NCBI GenBank assembly: GCA_009193035.1 | Contig: SWDT01000008.1 | Location: forward strand, 806,001-870,000 | Origin: Halicephalobus mephisto | Lineage: Eukaryota > Nematoda > Chromadorea > Rhabditida > Panagrolaimidae | Length of the DNA stretch: 64,000 bases | Direction: 5' to 3' | In this document: one piece after another, positions 19,950 to 31,017 of the stretch | Numbering within the stretch: the stretch's first letter is position 1 | Layout: every line of letters starts with the position of its first letter | The notes under the pieces: generated by a model | Seen by the model: only the letters and a program-made list of their open reading frames with translations | What the model was told of the DNA's origin: nothing | The model's database searches: none | Position numbers and translations under genes: made by a program

Positions 19950-22900
19950 TTAATTTAGAGGTTTTTCTTTCAAAAATCGACGAAGAATTTTCCCGATGGA
20001 AGACTTCGGAATTTCGTTAATGAACTCGATTCCTCCTTTGAGTTGTTTGTAATCAGATACTCTTTCTAAAAGATAGTATTAGTATAAAAATTAAAAATAA
20101 ATTTTTCTATCATTTCGAACTTTGACTATTAACTTAGGAATTTTTTCGATATGAATTTTCAAAAAAATTGTGTTTCGTATTATTAAAGATAATAGTCAAA
20201 TTTCGAAATTGGATATAATAGTCAAAGTTCAAAATTGAAGATAATTGTTAAATTTCGAAATTGGATATAATAGTGAAATTTGGAAATTGAAGATAATAGT
20301 CAAAGTTCAAAATTGAATATAATAGTCAAAGTTCAAAATTGAAGATAATAGTGAAATTTTGAAATTGAAGATAATAGTCAAAGTTCAGAATTGAAGATAA
20401 TAGTGAAATTTGGAAATTGAAGATAATAGTCAAAGTTTGACATCAAAATTGATGGTTAGAGTTTGATTTCGAACTTTGACTATCAACTTGGACTTCAAAG
20501 TTGATATTGAGAATTTGAGGTTGAAGTTTCGATTTTTCACAATCAGATACGACTTGCGGATCATGTTGTGATTCGGAAAATCCAGATATCACGTTTTATC
20601 AATTTAGATAAAATAACTTTTTCAAATAGGAAAATCCATAAATGTCGTCTCAGCTCGAAAAATCCGAACTTCAACCTCGAACTCTCATTTTCAAATTTGA
20701 TGATATAGAACGTTGATTTTTCCAGAAATTTCCAATGGAATCTGGAACGTCAGAATAGGTTTCAGAAGCTTGATTCTAATTTTAAAAAGTAAAATTAAAA
20801 ACCTTTAACGAATTCTTGAACTTGTTTTTCTGTCAAACGGTCATTGACTCTCACAACGAAAGCTTTCGGAACTTCTCCCATAACAGGGTCGGGAACCCCG
20901 ATAACAGCAGCATCTTTGATCTCTGGATGGCCCAACAAGACACCTTCTAACTCTGCCGGAGCCACCTGAACCCCTCCTACTTTGATCAACTCCTTCAATC
21001 GCTCGACGATGAACAAGGACCCGTCCTCTTCTATGTACCCTATGTCTCCTGTATGAAACCATCCATTCTCGTCTATAGTTTCAGCAGTAGCTTGGGGTTT
21101 GTTTAAATACCCTAGCATTACTGTAGGTCCTCTAAGAAGGATTTCGCCTTTTTGTTTGACACCTAATTCTCGTCCCGTTTCGACGTCGATGATTTTCATT
21201 TCTGTCAAAGCCACTATCCGTCCTACTGATCCGGGTCTGTAGTGCTTCACATCTGGCAAGTGAGTAAAATAGAGTTCCGTCATACCGTATCCTTGGAGAA
21301 CATGTTTCAAATTTGGGTGTTTTTTGTAGATTTCGTCAGAAATGTCCTTTCCTACAGAAGCGCCCGTGGATATGACAATCTCGAGAGTACTCAAGTCGTA
21401 TTTCGAAACCAGAGGGTGCTTGGCCAAAGATATAAGAAGCGCTAGGGTCGTGAATGTGAATCTCACCTAAAAATCACACTGTTATAAAAAATTAAAAATA
21501 TTTAGAAAATTACTCCGGTACAATTCTTTAAAACTTTGAATTTTAAATACAAACAAAAAAGCGTAACTTTTGACGCAGTAACAAATTCAAATCGTCACAA
21601 TTAATTTATAATTTTCGTCACAAATCTCGAATATTCATGAAAAATGCGACAATTGTGTTGTATTTCGCAATTATTAGAGAACCAAAAGTTACGCTTTTTG
21701 TGTAAACAATACAGTTATACATTGAATATAATGTATCTGATACATCAGAATTGTTTTAATATTTTCATATATCATATACAATCCACCGATATCAATACAC
21801 AAAAAAGCGTAACTTTTGGTGCAGTAACAAATTCAAATCGTCACTATTAATTTATAATTTTCGTCACAAATCTCGAATATTCATGAAAAATGCGACAATT
21901 GTGTTGTATTTCGCAATTATTAGAGAACCAAAAGTTACGCTTTTTTGTGTATTAATTTCTGAATTTTTCGTTAACTTTTGGAGAATTCTAGTTCAAAATT
22001 AAAGAACTTGTTCAACTTTCCTTAAACTTCTCGATGCTTCTGAAGAAGAGTTCGGGATCGAAGTGATTCATGATGACCCCGGTCCTTCCGTTTATTAGAG
22101 TTTGCATCAGAATCCCGAAGCCGTAGTTGTGACAAAAGGGGGATATCATGATCAAATTGTCGTTCGTCCCGTTGACATCCAAGTCTTTGTAAATATAGTT
22201 GTTAATGTAATCAATTGTAATGTTCATCATCGTTCCGAAGTTCTTATGGGTGATCATGACCCCCTTAGGGAATCCAGTGGTTCCACTAGAGTAAGGAAGA
22301 ACTACGATGTCTTCGTTGACGTTAATATTTTTTTTCTTAGTTTCCTTAGGTAGAGGAGTTTTGAGGGCATTCGAGAACCTATGAACACCGGAAGAGTAGT
22401 CCTCAGAGGTCGGAGTATCGACTACAACGATGGTCCGGATCGTGGAACAGTTTCTGGCTGCTTTGAGGACCTTCTCGAGAGAAGAATCGGAGCAGAAGAC
22501 GATCTTTGGCTTATAATCCAGGAATTGACGTTCTAATTCGTCTAAAACTTTTGTTCTTGCTAAATCGCAGTAGAAGACAAATGATCATAGATATAGTTGA
22601 TGTTGAACTTTAAGTCGATTTTGAACTGAATTCGAACTCGAACTAGTTCGATTCGAAAATTAAAGAATCCGGATCCGAATTTAAGTAATCGGATTCAAAA
22701 ATCAGATTTTCGAAAAATGAACAACTTGAATCAGAGGTCAGTTCTAGCCTGGTGTGTTCATATAGAGGTGGCCTGAAGAGTATAGAGCCATATATGGAGA
22801 AATTAATCCAAGGTAGTTGTGATATTATCTTACTCTTATTGCACACAAAAAAGTATATTAAAACGGCTCTAATGTGTCAGATACATTGTATTCAATATAT

Positions 22901-23458
22901 CGATATATTAAATACAATGTACCGATATCCTACTAATGAATCAATACATTGAACACAATGTATCCGATACATCGGGGCCGCTTTAATATATCTACACATT
23001 ATATATCGTATCTCTATTTTTGTGTGTTGCTAGCTTATCAAAAAAGAATAATATCTTTCATGTGGACCTTCGAATAAGCACAATATTATAGTTTTGGAAA
23101 AAATTACTTTGAAATGCTTTAAAAACTCACGAACTGTAAACATAACATTGATCCCAGAGACAGTACCCCCTTGAAGACTGCATCCGGCGAAGATCGGGAC
23201 CCATTCCCAGCAGTTGTGCAAAACCACACAAGCCATGTCCTTATGTCCAAAATTCTGTTCTTCCAGAAACGCTGCAATGGATAAACCACTCGAATATAGT
23301 TGATAGTAAGTGACTCCGATTCTGTCATCTTCAGCGTCGACGAGAGCCTTCTTGTCAGGGTTATTGACAGCATTCGCCTGAAGTGCGGCCATGAGCCGAT
23401 CCCCGAAGGCTTCATTGGCAATCTCTACTGGAGGATAAGCAGATTTAAAAATAGTCAT
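19950..23458 (-). CDS. acyl-CoA synthetase / 4CL-luciferase-type AMP-forming ligase
   Basis: Activates a carboxylic (probably fatty) acid to the acyl-AMP and then the CoA thioester. Exons: 23458-23131, 22559-~22017, 21466-20803, 20065-19950; about 550 residues, normal for the family. Motifs in order: the ATP P-loop YSSGTTGFPKGV (exon 2), GYGMTE, TGDIGYIEEDG with VERLKELIKVGG, and the C-terminal catalytic lysine in PKSSIGKILRR. The C-terminus is KEKPLN, so there is no SKL-type peroxisomal signal. The phase matches at exon 1-2 (C|CA) and 3-4 (G|AA). At exon 2-3 the obvious donor (GAAA|GTTGAA) is out of phase with the obvious acceptor; a donor a few bases earlier (GAGAA|GTTTAAG) with an acceptor at GGTGAG would restore frame. 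MITEs occupy introns 1 and 2. It resembles worm acs genes; the exact orthologue is not assigned. Confidence 0.9.
20095..20470. repeat. intronic ~28-34 b tandem (AATAGTCAAAGTTC)
   Basis: Intron 3 of the ligase gene. GATAATAGTCAAAGTTCAAA and GATAATAGTGAAATTTGGAA alternate about nine times. Purely repetitive. Confidence 0.8.
21549..21714. mobile_element. ACACA-end MITE, copy in ligase intron 2
   Basis: Inverted ends ACAAAAAAGCGTAACTTTTG and CAAAAGTTACGCTTTTTGTG. The interior has AATTTATAATTTTCGTCACA and ATGCGACAATTGTGTTG. It is about 95% identical to the copy at 21796, so at least one is recent. Confidence 0.85.
21715..21795. mobile_element. family C MITE remnant between two ACACA-end MITEs
   Basis: The 80-base spacer contains ATACATTGAATATAATGTAT and GATACATCAGAATTGTTTTA, the same words as the family C elements at 15317 and 22843. 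This suggests nesting or recombination between families that share ACACAAAAA ends. Confidence 0.55.
21796..21952. mobile_element. ACACA-end MITE, second copy in ligase intron 2
   Basis: Ends ACACAAAAAAGCGTAACTTT and CAAAAGTTACGCTTTTTTGT. Near-identical to the copy at 21549 and in the same orientation. Non-autonomous; no coding sequence. Confidence 0.85.
22843..23027. mobile_element. family C MITE, complete copy in ligase intron 1
   Basis: Ends CACACAAAAAAGTATATTAA and ATCGTATCTCTATTTTTGTG, with an internal CCTACTAATGAATCAATACA unit. About 185 bases; looks like the unexpanded form of the 15317-16077 element. Confidence 0.75.
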
Positions 23459-23783
23459 GTTTTAGACACAATAAAGTGAACTAAATCAAAAATGGATACA
23501 AAATAAGAATTCGAGCAGTTTTATAGTGTCTGTCAATCACCGATGATCTTCAGAACTCGTATTCCATCCAATTAGAAAAGTAATTTGTTATAATTCTCCA
23601 CTGAAACAACTTCCACTTTGACGGCCGAAAAAGGTCGTTTTCAAGTAGTTTATGACATTTTTAGAAAAAAAACGTAATTAATTACAATCAAGTTAGAGAT
23701 CGTACTCTTAGAACAAAGTCTTCGGGTTTCTATAACTAGTGTACTGTAATTTAAATACACAGCTAATTTACAATCATATGTAA

Positions 23784-24434
23784 CTGAGTGTAATCAATGT
23801 GCAAGAGCTACCAATCACCGTATTCCTATATTGGATTCTAACTGAGCATAATGAATGATATGGTTGCAATTTAAAGAAAGTTGATCCTAATTGAGCACAA
23901 TCAACATGCTTATACCTTTTTAATTCCAGGAAAGAAGGATTTAAACATGTTGATTGTGTTCAATTAGGATCAACCTTCTTTGAATTGTAACCATGTCATT
24001 CATTATGCTCAGTTAGAATCCAATATATGAAAATCGATGACATGATTACAATTCAAAGAAAGTTGATCCTAATTGAGCACAATCAACATGCTTATACCTT
24101 TTTAATTCCAGGAAAAGAGGATTTAAGCATGTTGATTGTGTTCAATTAAGATCAACCTTCTTTGAATTGTAACCATGTCATTCATTATGCTCAGTTAGAA
24201 TCCAATATATGAAAATCGATGACATGATTACAATTCAAAGAAAGTTGATCCTAATTGAGCACAATCAACATGCTTATACCTTTTTAATTCCAGAAAAGAA
24301 GGATTTAAACATGTTGATTGTGTTCAATTAGGATATACTTTCTTTGAATTGTAATCATGTCATTTATTATGCTCAGTTAGAATCCAATATAGGAATACGG
24401 TGATTAGTAGCTCTTGCACATTGATTACGCTCAG
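23784..24434. mobile_element. foldback element: three palindromic ~181 b units with long inverted ends
   Basis: The two ends are inverted copies (left TGAGTGTAATCAATGTGCAA, right complement from CTGAGCGTAATCAATGTGC), and pairing continues for more than 60 bases. Inside, a unit containing AAAGTTGATCCTAATTGAGC and CACAATCAACATGCTTATAC occurs three times (about 23878, 24059, 24241). Each time it is followed by its own reverse complement (CATGTTGATTGTGTTCAATT). The element is a chain of hairpins within a larger hairpin. Confidence 0.8.
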
Positions 24435-24810
24435 AAGTAGTTCCAAATTACCTCTGTAATGCTAGTTGTACTATGAGTTGTTTCTCTTTATTGTTGATCT
24501 CAATATATGTATTGCTGGTTTATTTGCTGTCATAAAGACTATTGATGTTAATCTTCTGTAATATTGTATCAGAATAGATACATTCTAGGTAACTTTTGCA
24601 TTTTCACACCGAACCCCAGCGAAAAATTAGATGTTTTTAAATTTGAGCAAAAAGACTAAATAGGGTAATTGTACTCGTAGATTCCGAATCTGAAAATCCT
24701 GGATTTTGAAATTCATCATAAAAACAATTAACAACTTTCATCGCAAATTTCAAGAAAAACTTAAAATTGAATTTGATTTTTCGATCTTCTGGACTTTGTT
24801 TAATTCGAAG
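24435..24810. other. gene-free stretch downstream of the Cbl gene
   Basis: No gene seen. With 23459-23783 it forms the spacer between the Cbl gene and the ligase start; neither shows a coding frame I trust. Confidence 0.45.
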
Positions 24811-27800
24811 TCAAAATTGTCGCAGAATTTCTTCAATATGCAATACCGACAGGCCAATCGAAGCCACGTCTTCCGGAATCACTTCAAAGTCTATATTTTA
24901 CTTTACAAATTTCTTTTGAAGCCACAAAGTCAAAACAGTTAAAAATTTTTTGGATATGAACTTTAAAAATTTATAGAAATCAGAAATCATAATCCTCAGT
25001 ATGTTCTTTTCGAAGAAGCCATCAGAATCTTCCTAAGTGACTTCTGAAGTCAGCTACACAAGAGACAGAAATTAGCGATTTTTTTATTAAAGAAAATTTT
25101 ATTTTTATGTGTCATTACCTTCGAAACAGAAGACTTGGAGAGATGGAAGAGGGTTCAAATGACAGATGTCGAAAAGCCACATCTGTCCATAAAACTTGAT
25201 TCTCATATGATGGTTTTGAAGAAAATTATGACCGAAAGATCTAAAATTTTGCGACACACTATGGCATAAACCTCATAATTTTTATTTTCTTTATTGCAAC
25301 ACGTTTTAAAAGATGAAAATAAATCTCATTTGAATTTTTCAAAAAACAGATAAAGTTTAAAGTTTTCAGTAAACCGTAACTCGTAATGTATAGGCAATTT
25401 CAGGGATTTCAAACACATAGAATCATTACTTCGCTGCAGAAAGCGACAAATCAATGGTCGCCAGATCGTTACGGATCGAATCTATTACCGAAATCGATTG
25501 TTGAGAAGTCAAATTCCTAGGAGGGATCACAGGAGGCACAGTAACTTGCAAACAAGAATTAGTTATATCTGATGTTGATTTTCCTGATCTAAAAAATCAA
25601 AATTATTTGTATCTATAACATGATTTACATTTTTAAAATTACTGTAATCTATTTCGCAATACAGTAAGAGTAAAATACTGTATATTTCTAGAATTTCTAA
25701 AATAAGCTCTACAATTCAAGCTGTTGAAAAATATTATGTAACTTCTAATTTCGAAGTTATAGCATCCGAAAAAATTAAAACAGACAAATTAACAATCACA
25801 GTTAACATCGCACTAATTTTTGAAAAACAAACATTAAATACAGTCATGTCCAATTTACAGTACTACATTATTGTTGTATTTTGAATACTTCGAAAACCTA
25901 CAGTATGGTTTATAAATTCGGAAAGTAATTTACTTCACAATAGAGTAATAAAGAAGTACTGTAGATTTCTGAAATTCTCAGAATATCTACTGAAATTTGA
26001 ACTATCAATGATGTTTTATCAATGTATTAACTGACTACTGTGTAAGCAAACTAGGTCTCGAAAAGAAACACTTTACGTGCTAGACAGCAAACATACTGTC
26101 TACACGGCATACTGTACATGACATATTGTTGATTAGTTAATTAATATACAGTTATGCTCAATTTTAGTATTATTCGGATAAGTAAGAAACTCTCATATCC
26201 CTCATCTCTGAACTCATGTGATTTCGCGAGAGATACCGTAAAACCCTAGACGAGTTGCCTGTCTAGAAGTACCCTTCAGATGGAGGTGCTCTTTTATTGG
26301 AGTGTTTACGGTAAGCCAAATGCCACCTTTAAAACTTCTAATTTAGAACAAATGGCATTCAAAAAACTACGGTAATTTCAAAATTATAAACCGCAAATTC
26401 CCAGAGAATAAGCATTAATTCATTTACAGTATTTAAAATACAGTATAATCCGTAATTTTAAAACTATTGTACTTTACTTCGTAATACAGTAACAACAGGA
26501 ATACTGTAGATTTCTAAAATTCTTAAATTACCCATAATTTAAATTATTTAAATTTTAAACTTTCTGCTTCAACAGTTACAGTAATCGCCGAATAAACTAC
26601 AACATTTTCAAAATTATTAAATACACAAAATTCAACTTACTTTTTAGGCGGAATCGGCGGAGGATGACTCGTTGATTGTTCTTCTTTTTCACTATCCGTC
26701 GAAATACATTTACTTATTTCATCATTTGATATATCTTCATTTTTATCTTTTTTGTAAGATTCAATAACAATTTTTTCTGTTCCTTTGATTTCACAACGAC
26801 ACCAAGGACACGTACTTCCGCCTTCTGCCGATTCTTGCCAACTATTCAAACAAGGCCGACATAACAAATGCCCACAAGGTTCCAATTTGACATCCTTATC
26901 TCTTTCATCACAAATCTTACACATTTCAAAAGTAGTACCCATTTCGCAGTAAATCTGATATTGTTCCGGCGTCACTTTTAATCTATCTTCCGTCTTGTTC
27001 GTTTTCAACATGTAACTTAGGTCAATATTATTCTTCCTGCCATTCGGATAAAGATAACTAAAATCAAATAATTTTAAAAATTCCCATAAAAATCTTTAAA
27101 AATAAAAATTTTCACAAAAATCTTTAAAAAATTGCTTCATAAACATTTTCAAAAACATAAAATTTTCATAAAAATCTTAAAAAATTAAAATTTTCACAAA
27201 AATCTTTAAAAATTAAAATTTTCATAAAAATCTTTAAAAAATTGTTTCATAAACATTTTCAAAAACAAAATTTTCATAAAAATCTTTAAAAATTTTAAAT
27301 TTTTATAAATTTGTTAAAAAATTATTTTTAAGTAATTTTTAAATTAAAATCTATATTACTATTATTCAAAAAATAAACTTACAATCCATCTCTAGCCCCA
27401 TCAACCAGACTTTGAACAAGCGATTTATTAGACGGAATAGTTTGATAAATTTTGTGATCTTTAGCAACATATCCGATTGCCCATTGACCTAATCTTGTGC
27501 ATGAAAGTCTAAAAACATAACTTCCTGGATCATTTGTAAATTTTTGAAGTTTTTTTTTAACTTCTTCATACGTAATAAACGACATATAAGCAGGATGAGT
27601 AACAGCCAAACATTCCCAATTTTGTATTAATGTTGTCCATGGATGAAATAACCTTGTAAAAACATCAAATTCAAAATTGCTCACATATCCATTTCTTGTC
27701 AGATCAATTGTTTGAAAAAGAGCTGTTGTCTGAACTCCTTGATGAAGTTTGTGAACTTTGCTCAATTCTTCTTTGAATTCGTTCCATGAAACGACAGTTC

Positions 27801-30560
27801 TGAAATAATAATTATTAAAAAAATAAAAAATTAAAAACCAGAAAACTATTCCGAAATGATCTCAAGACCAATTTTAAGAATCTTCCAAAAACTACAGTAA
27901 CCCTACGAAAAATTATTTTTTATCTATTCTTACCTATTCTGGAAATGTTCACTCCAAAACGTGGCTGCATCTTTCTTCGTTATCCTGAACTTTGTCCCGA
28001 TAAACTGTTTATCAGGAAATTCAGCCTTCAATTCGTACAACATATGAGAGAAAATCAACGACATAACCATCAGAGTACTTCTGCATTGACTGTCTTCGAC
28101 AAAAATGTCAGCATTTCGAAATAATCTTTGAGTCTAAAAAAACTAAAATTAAACATCTTTTAAAAATTTAAATTAAAACATTTTAAAAAAATTTAAATTA
28201 AAATATTTACAAAAATTTAAAATAAATATTTTCTAAAAATTTAAATTAAATATTTTTTAAAAGTTTAAATTAAAATATTTTTAAAACTTTAAATTAAATA
28301 TCTTTTTAAAATTAAAGTAATTAAAAAAACAAACTTCTTTGCATTTGGTTATCAAATTTTGAATAAATATTCTTAGATATTCATTGTTCTGGAGACCATC
28401 TGGATCTTGAGAAAATATCTGAGTCAACAGTTGACTCATCCCGGGAAGAATGTCTAGAATAAACGGCGGAGAACTCTTCAAATTTAATTTCGGCTGTTGA
28501 CAGAGCCGTATTACTGTTTCCATATTTTTATAAGCTTTTTCAAGTGTTTTCTTGTCCTGAAAAATTTAAATATAAAAATAAATAAAAATCCATATAAAAA
28601 ATCAGAAATTTAAATATAAAAATTATTAAATTTCGAACATAAAAATTCTAAAAATTTTTAACTATAAAGTTTTTAAAAATTTAAACATAAAAATAAATAA
28701 AAATCCATATAAAAAATCAAAAATTTAAATATAAAAATTAGTAAATTTCGAACATAAAAATTCTAAAAATTTTTAACTCTAAAGTTTTTAAAAATTTAAA
28801 TATAAAAATAAAAATTTAAACAAAAAAAAATAATTTTAAATATAAAATTAATAAAAATAAATAACCTCTTCTTTTGGAAAAATTAAATCTTTCACAATCG
28901 AGCAAAACCACATTTTCTTTAGAAATAAAATTGATATATTAAAATCACGTTTCAACCATGGGTAAACCTATGGTGCTATCAATCGAACAGAAGTCAATTG
29001 ATTACGAACAACACAACTGCAGGAAACCGAATTTATATATCAAAATCAAGTTTCTGACGATGAGTAACCACATGAAGAGGGTCAGAGAAATCAAATTAAC
29101 CAAATAGAAGTATTTCAAAAATTAAATTCATACATCAGAAAATAATTCTCACAATAAAGAGCAATCACATAATTCGGTCAAAAAAATGGAATTTAAAAAG
29201 TCAAAAAGTACTTTAAAATTAAAATTTATATATGAAAAGTATTTTCGAAATAATTTTACAACCAAAAAATAGTATAAAATTAAAATTCATATATGAAAAG
29301 TATTTTCGAAATAATTTTACAACCAAAAAAAGTACAAAAATTAAAATTCATATGTGAAAAATATTTTTAAAAGTAATTTTACAACTAAAAAATAGTATAA
29401 AAATTAAAATTTATATATGAAAAGTTAACTTTAATAATTTCACAATAAAAACGGATAGAATTGAATCTAGTTAATCCTAAAAAATCCCTACTTCCAAAAA
29501 CAAAATTTATATATAAAAATCAGGTTTTAATGACGGATAAGCCCATAATAAGGTCAAAAAAGTCGGATGTACTTAATTCTGGAAAAGTAAAAATTTCAAA
29601 AATGAAATTGATATATGAAATTCGCTTTTAATAATGAATCGTTCAATTTGGTCAATATATGATCGAATAAAAATCAAATATTCCAAAAACGAAATTTATG
29701 TATCGAAATCCAAATTTCAAAAATTAACAATTTCGAAATGTGGTCGAAAAAATTCAAATTTTTCTTTCAAAAAATTTAAAAAATAAAATTTATATGCCGA
29801 ATTTGATTTCTAAGATGAAAAATCTTATCATCGGGACAATAAAATAAAATTTTAATGACCAAAGATAGGACACCTACTAAAGAAGTGATTCATATATCGA
29901 AACCTATTTTTAAAATGAGTAATCTTATGACCGAACCAAAAAAGCCGGATTTAGTTTATTTTAGGAAAGATCCATCTCAAAGTTGAAATTCATATATGAA
30001 AATTGAATTTTTTATAAAAATAATTTCAAAATAAAATAGAAAAACATAAATTTAACTCATCTTAGAAGATACCTATTCCGAAAGTAAAATTCATATATGA
30101 AAATTGAATTTTTTATAAAAATAACTCCAAAAGAAAATTAAAAAAACCTAAATTTAGCTCATCTTAGAAGATACCTATTCCGAAAGTAAAATTCATATAT
30201 GAAAATTGAATTTTTTATAAAAATAACTCCAAAATAAAATAGAAAAACCTAAATTTAACTCATCTTAGAAGATACCTATTCCGAAAGTAAAATTCATATA
30301 TGAAAATTCAATTTTTTATAAAAATAATTTCAAAATAAAATTAAAAAACCTAAATTTAGCTCATCTTAGATATCCATCTTAAAAGTAAAATTCATATATG
30401 AAAATTGAATAAAACCAACCTCCAAGTTGCTGACAATAGGAACTGTCGTGATTGAGGCATTTGCTTCATTCCCAATAAACATTGAATCAATGACGTTAGT
30501 AACAGGATTGTTTCCAACAATGCCTTGTAGTCGATTGAAAAAAGATGAAAAACTGCTCAT
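24811..30560 (-). CDS. sli-1: Cbl-family RING E3 ubiquitin ligase (SLI-1 type)
   Basis: Adaptor and E3 that binds phosphotyrosine and ubiquitinates receptor tyrosine kinases; in C. elegans it restrains LET-23/EGFR signalling. Exons: 30560-30420, 28916-28866, 28556-28335, 28133-27934, 27799-27383, 27057-26641, 25588-25426; all phases match. The Cbl TKB module is complete. It has the four-helix bundle ([18 protein letters not shown]), the EF-hand ([17 protein letters not shown]) and the SH2 ([20 protein letters not shown]). Next come the linker with its tyrosine ([13 protein letters not shown]) and the RING ([31 protein letters not shown]). Proline motifs PPPIPPKK and PPVIPPR follow, likely SH3 ligands. 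The stop at 25426-25428 overlaps a possible GTAATG donor. Two phase-compatible exons downstream (25240-25119 and 24890-24811) could extend the tail by about 67 residues, and I include them in the span tentatively. Without them the gene ends at 25426. Confidence 0.93.
26035..26250. repeat. dispersed repeat, inverted partner at about 61760-61960
   Basis: In a Cbl intron. AAGCAAACTAGGTCTCGAAA and ACGTGCTAGACA, and further on ATCCCTCATCTC, match the reverse complement of the lipase intron (GTCTAGCACGTAGG, GAAACCTAGCCTGCTTACAT). Probably a fossil transposable element, strand-inverted between the two genes. Confidence 0.65.
29140..30410. repeat. Cbl first-intron repeats built on TTCATATATGAAA
   Basis: Two levels are visible. 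Throughout 29040-29800 the word TTTATATATGAAAA or TTCATATATGAAAA recurs in diverged units. At 29975-30400 a ~112-base unit (ACTCATCTTAGAAGATACCT, ATTCCGAAAGTAAAATTCAT) repeats four times. No coding content. Confidence 0.75.
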
Positions 30561-31017
30561 TTTTTCTTAGAAAAATAAAAAACAATAAAATTCAAAAACA
30601 ATGGAAAACTGACTCATCCATAAAAAAAACAAAAAATCTGGTCACAATGTTACAAGACCAGATAGAACAAAATTATTTCTCTATTCAACACAGTCAAACC
30701 ACTGCGAGTTGATTCAGGCGCAAAGACACCAGTCCAGCACTTTTCCTGACCGACAAAAATGTTTTTTCTCTCGACGCGCGCCCGTAATCAGGGCGTGATT
30801 TTCAATCTTGAAAATTGACTCGTGGATTATCGCTTTATTCCACACGCATAAAATATACATTTTCTAGATAATCATACATCTAAGATCAAACTGATAAAGA
30901 ATAGATTTCTCGATTTCCAGCAAGTCGAAAATTGATATATGAACTTCGAAAAACGACTCGCTGTAAAACCAAAAAACACAAAGTTATCAGTTAACTTTCT
31001 AATAATTACGTCATAGT
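30561..31017 (-). promoter_or_regulatory. probable Cbl (sli-1) promoter region
   Basis: Spacer between the GHITM stop (31018) and the Cbl start, both on the minus strand. It contains the only G+C-rich patch nearby (30700-30800), including CTCGACGCGCGCCCGTAATC and AGTCCAGCAC. Promoter role is inferred from position and composition. Confidence 0.4.

Noticed and set aside
25105..25265. Plus-strand frame [20 protein letters not shown]
   Set aside because: Opposite the candidate Cbl tail exon. No partner exons on the plus strand, though I cannot fully exclude it.
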